Positions 12,301 to 14,175 of a DNA stretch of 14,175 nucleotides are shown one piece after another. The stretch is taken from NCBI GenBank assembly GCA_964459805.1, contig CAYWOD010000083.1, forward strand, positions 1 to 14,175, given 5' to 3'. Both the position numbers and the translations under genes were made by a program. The stretch comes from DAOVRL01 sp964459805 (GTDB taxonomy: Bacteria > Planctomycetota > Phycisphaerae > Sedimentisphaerales > Anaerobacaceae). The first letter of the stretch is position 1, and every line of letters begins with the position of its first letter. Below the pieces are notes generated by a model. It saw only the letters and a list, made by a program, of their open reading frames with translations. It searched no databases and was not told the DNA's origin.

Positions 12301-14100
12301 ATCAACCCCAATGCGTATGCCGCGGACATCTCCGGCTGGAGATTCGCCGGTGGGGTGGAGCACACGTTCCTGCCGGGGACCGTGATTGTGGCGGGCGGGA
12401 GCCTGTACGTCAGTCCGAACTCGGCGGCCTTTCGCACCAGGGAGAGCAGTCCGAGGGGCGGGCAAGGACGGTTCGTTCAGGGCAACTATAAGGGCCATCT
12501 GTCAAGCTGGGGCGAGACCGTGGAGCTGGTAAATAAACAGGGTGCGGTGGTTGACACTTTTAGTTACCCCGGCAATCCGAGCGACCAGCAGCGTTATCTG
12601 AGGATAACGGAGATTATGTATCATCCGGCCCACGGCGGGGCTTACAACGAAGAGGAATACGAATACGTCGAGCTAAAGAACATCGGGGCCGGGGCGCTGC
12701 TGCTCGACGAGGTCAAGCTCACAAAGGGCATATATTACGGGTTTGCGGCCGGTGGCAATCTTTATCTCGGTCCGGGCGACTATATGATGATTGTCAAGAA
12801 CAGGGGCGCGTTTGCTTCGAGGTATGATACCGGTGATATGAACATTGCGCCGGGTGCATATACCGGGAGTCTCGGCAATGCGGGCGAGAACATAAAGCTG
12901 GAGGATTCGACGAACAGCACCATCTTGGAGTTCGACTACGACGACGATTGGTATAAGATTACCGACGAGGAAGGCTTCTCTCTTACCATAAGGGACGCGA
13001 GTAACGGCGAGCTTGAGAGTTGGGACGAGAAGAATTCCTGGCGTTCAAGTGCATACGTTGGCGGCTCGCCCGGCTGGGACGACAGCGGGATACTGCCCGA
13101 TCCGGGGGCTGTAGTGATTAACGAGGTGCTGGCACACTCTGAGGCAGCGGACTGGATTGAGCTGCATAACACGACCGGCGCCGAGATTGATATCGGCGGC
13201 TGGTATCTCAGTGACAGTACTTCGGTGCTGAAGAAATACAGAATAGCCGATGGGACGAAGATTGATGCGAACGAATATCTGGTCTTTTATGAGGATGGGA
13301 ATTTCGGCGAGGCCAGTGCGGACGCCGGACGCTTGATCGGTTTTGGTTTGAGTGAGAACGGTGAGCAGGCGTGCCTGAGCTCGGGCGAGGGAGACATTTT
13401 GACGGGGTACCGCGATGTGGAAGACTTCGGCGCTTCGGCAACGGATCCTCTGGGGGCGGGTCTATCCTTCGGGAGGTACTTCAAGAGGAGCACCGGCAAC
13501 TATAACTTCGTTGCGATGAGCGTTGCGACGCCGTGGCTGCCCAACGCCTATCCGAAGGTCGGCCCGATAGTCATCAGCGAGATTATGTACAACCCGCAAT
13601 TCGACAATCAGAATCAAGAGTATATTGAGCTGCATAACATCGGGGCTATCGATGTGCCGCTGTATGATTCCGATGCGAATGAGCCGTGGAAGTTTATGGA
13701 CGGGATCGACTATACCTTCGCAGCGGTGCGCGGTATCGTGATACCTGCGGGCGGGCGCCTGTTAGTGGTGAAGGATATGACGGCCTATCTGGCTCAGTAC
13801 GGCATTCCGCCGTTTGACGTTCCAATACTTGGTCCGTACAGTGGTAAGCTGAGCAACGGCGGCGAGAAGGTGGAGCTTTCGATGCCGGGCGACGTGGATA
13901 CATCCGGCACGCGCTATTACATCCGCGTTGACAGGGTCAATTACAGTGACGGCTCACATCCGCAGGATCGCCCCGGCGGCGTGGACCTGTGGCCTACGGA
14001 GGCGGACGGCGGCGGTTATTCGCTGACAAGGATATGGCCCGAGCTCTACGGCAACGACCCGAACAACTGGACGGCAGCTACGCCCTCGCCCGGCGAATAG
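9358..14100 (+). CDS. Secreted dockerin-like / lamin-tail / CotH-kinase multidomain protein
   Basis: 1580 residues; ATG 9358 follows GAAGGAA by 7 nt. A signal peptide is cleaved probably after VSA (24). Residues 28-77 are two dockerin-like EF-hand repeats (GDLNRNCKVDFKD, ADFTGNNGVNIVDF) with Asp/Asn calcium ligands. A lamin-tail domain (LTD) follows (about 83-205), then a beta-sandwich region (about 215-390) resembling a carbohydrate-binding fold, then an Ig-like region (about 420-535). Residues 540-930 are a CotH domain: IHIRGGSTENKPKKHFKF (580-597), GVLVFIEEPEEELL (661-674) and the metal-binding PWDNDLSWG (775-783). CotH of Bacillus is a protein kinase of spore coat proteins. Four more LTDs follow (about 955-1080, 1081-1245, 1250-1395, 1400-1575), with start motifs such as ISEIMYNP and EYIELHN. 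Together this suggests an extracellular, calcium-stabilised surface protein with possible kinase activity; the substrate is unknown. No anchor or sorting signal is seen at the C-terminus. Confidence 0.9.
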   Translation: MLKCPMVLLAAMTLVVLLVGPVSADCPTGDLNRNCKVDFKDVQLFAEQWLADANNSADFTGNNGVNIVDFSLLAENWGAEGTSLVISEFMASNDRMLEDEDGEACDWIEIHNPTSEAINLGDWYLTDDVNDLMKWEFPAVEIGSDEYKLVFASGKNRRDPDSELHTNFELQAGGEFLALVYPDGETIAHSYDEYPPEFVDISYGLSDNAGLSIETVLVPEYAPAKALIPADGTLGLNWTEVEFSDSGWKSNTTGVGYDTQGDYNYLINLNVGEMRNVNETVYIRIPFEITELVNFDTLTLYIKRDDGFVTYLNGHLIPEASALADVGNLSWNSGATGNCSDAAADNFELHDITAQKNLLQVGDNVLAIHGLNWRTSSSDMLILPKLVGSRTEVIDVNSVLEGYFMAPSPGGVNGGTMANLGPAIYNVTKDPPRPANNEAVSITAEIRETFNPVKSVTLHYRVMYGRESAEAMYDDGAHGDGEAGDGVYGAAISSRTLGAGEMVRWYVTSEDIENQTSRNPLFPYPDNSPQYYGTVTANPSIDTQMVLMEWFVENVGASETTGGTRCSLYYNGEFYDNIEIHIRGGSTENKPKKHFKFLFNRGYKFRYSPDAPRVNEFNLNSTYSDKAYIRQNLAFEGYDWCGCPGSESFPVRAQRNGQFHGVLVFIEEPEEELLEREGLDPDGALYKMYNTFNVGGSAEKKTRRWEGRSDLDSFCSAINNTSGTTLHNNIFDQVNLPLTLNYLAATVLVHQNDHPHKNHYLYRDSDGSGEWLFMPWDNDLSWGSNWTGSSYHDYIYAADDQVPGRPTDVKPSHPFIGRADCQEWNRHWNKLIDALLNDATVREMFRRRLRTVMDEFIKPLGTPYSELFIEQRVDKLAAQMGPEVALDYAKWADPWDWGGQGGYIRDQSFSYAISMLKNDYVGVRRTHLFVTHNVDNAGAYSIANSFSAEIPNAQPANATINFGSYEYNPASRNQDEEYIELINPNAYAADISGWRFAGGVEHTFLPGTVIVAGGSLYVSPNSAAFRTRESSPRGGQGRFVQGNYKGHLSSWGETVELVNKQGAVVDTFSYPGNPSDQQRYLRITEIMYHPAHGGAYNEEEYEYVELKNIGAGALLLDEVKLTKGIYYGFAAGGNLYLGPGDYMMIVKNRGAFASRYDTGDMNIAPGAYTGSLGNAGENIKLEDSTNSTILEFDYDDDWYKITDEEGFSLTIRDASNGELESWDEKNSWRSSAYVGGSPGWDDSGILPDPGAVVINEVLAHSEAADWIELHNTTGAEIDIGGWYLSDSTSVLKKYRIADGTKIDANEYLVFYEDGNFGEASADAGRLIGFGLSENGEQACLSSGEGDILTGYRDVEDFGASATDPLGAGLSFGRYFKRSTGNYNFVAMSVATPWLPNAYPKVGPIVISEIMYNPQFDNQNQEYIELHNIGAIDVPLYDSDANEPWKFMDGIDYTFAAVRGIVIPAGGRLLVVKDMTAYLAQYGIPPFDVPILGPYSGKLSNGGEKVELSMPGDVDTSGTRYYIRVDRVNYSDGSHPQDRPGGVDLWPTEADGGGYSLTRIWPELYGNDPNNWTAATPSPGE

Positions 14101-14175
14101 GCTGCGGCGAGTATAACAGGTTACGTTTCGGTCAATTCTGCGATTAAGCGGGTCGCTTTCGGCTTAGCCATCCCC
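14101..14175. other. Right edge, nothing recognised
   Basis: The last 75 nt after the CotH gene stop show no start of a gene, no hairpin followed by a T-run and no repeat that I can support. Confidence 0.5.

Noticed and set aside
1..14175. tRNA, rRNA, CRISPR array, IS element or integrase
   Set aside because: No repeat-spacer series, no cloverleaf-like segment and no transposase motif was seen in the intergenic regions by eye.

Overview
The window looks like a chromosomal piece from a planctomycete, most likely of the Phycisphaerae / Sedimentisphaerales type. This is an inference from protein style; there is no rRNA or marker tree behind it. The signs are a very large secreted protein joining dockerin-like EF-hand repeats, lamin-tail domains and a CotH kinase domain; a Tat-exported Gfo/Idh/MocA-type protein of a kind multiplied in planctomycetes; a lipoprotein carrying a domain common in that phylum; and lipoprotein plus murein hydrolase genes that imply a diderm envelope.

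Layout. Positions 3-215 hold the 3' end of an unidentified plus-strand gene. It meets, tail to tail with 3 nt between stop codons, a minus-strand pair: a Gfo/Idh/MocA-like protein (1809-997) followed by a short-chain dehydrogenase (947-219). The Gfo/Idh/MocA-like gene has an excellent ribosome binding site and a Tat signal but no NAD-binding domain. About 1.2 kb without a convincing gene follows. It holds a nested-stem element (2164-2249) and two near-consensus parS sites (2437-2452 and 2930-2945). parB (3095-4051) lies just downstream, with no parA in the window. A roughly 0.4 kb gap with a REP-like palindrome leads to a 925-residue ankyrin-repeat putative lipoprotein (4450-7227), which contains an unrecognised 66-residue unit present twice. 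Next come an MltA-type lytic transglycosylase lipoprotein (7545-8750) and, 34 nt later, a 45-residue entericidin-like lipoprotein (8785-8922). A well-formed promoter (9106-9135) then precedes a possible 44-residue membrane peptide and the 1580-residue dockerin/LTD/CotH protein (9358-14100). The last 75 nt hold nothing I recognise.

How the parts relate. ParB and the parS sites form the centromere part of a chromosome segregation system and suggest the replication origin may be near, although I found no convincing DnaA box. MltA and the entericidin-like peptide look like one envelope-related transcription unit. The large CotH/LTD protein is a separately promoted secreted surface or extracellular protein. 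The dehydrogenase pair points to sugar or small-molecule oxidoreduction, but its first member has probably lost catalysis.

No tRNA, rRNA, CRISPR array, transposase or integrase was seen.
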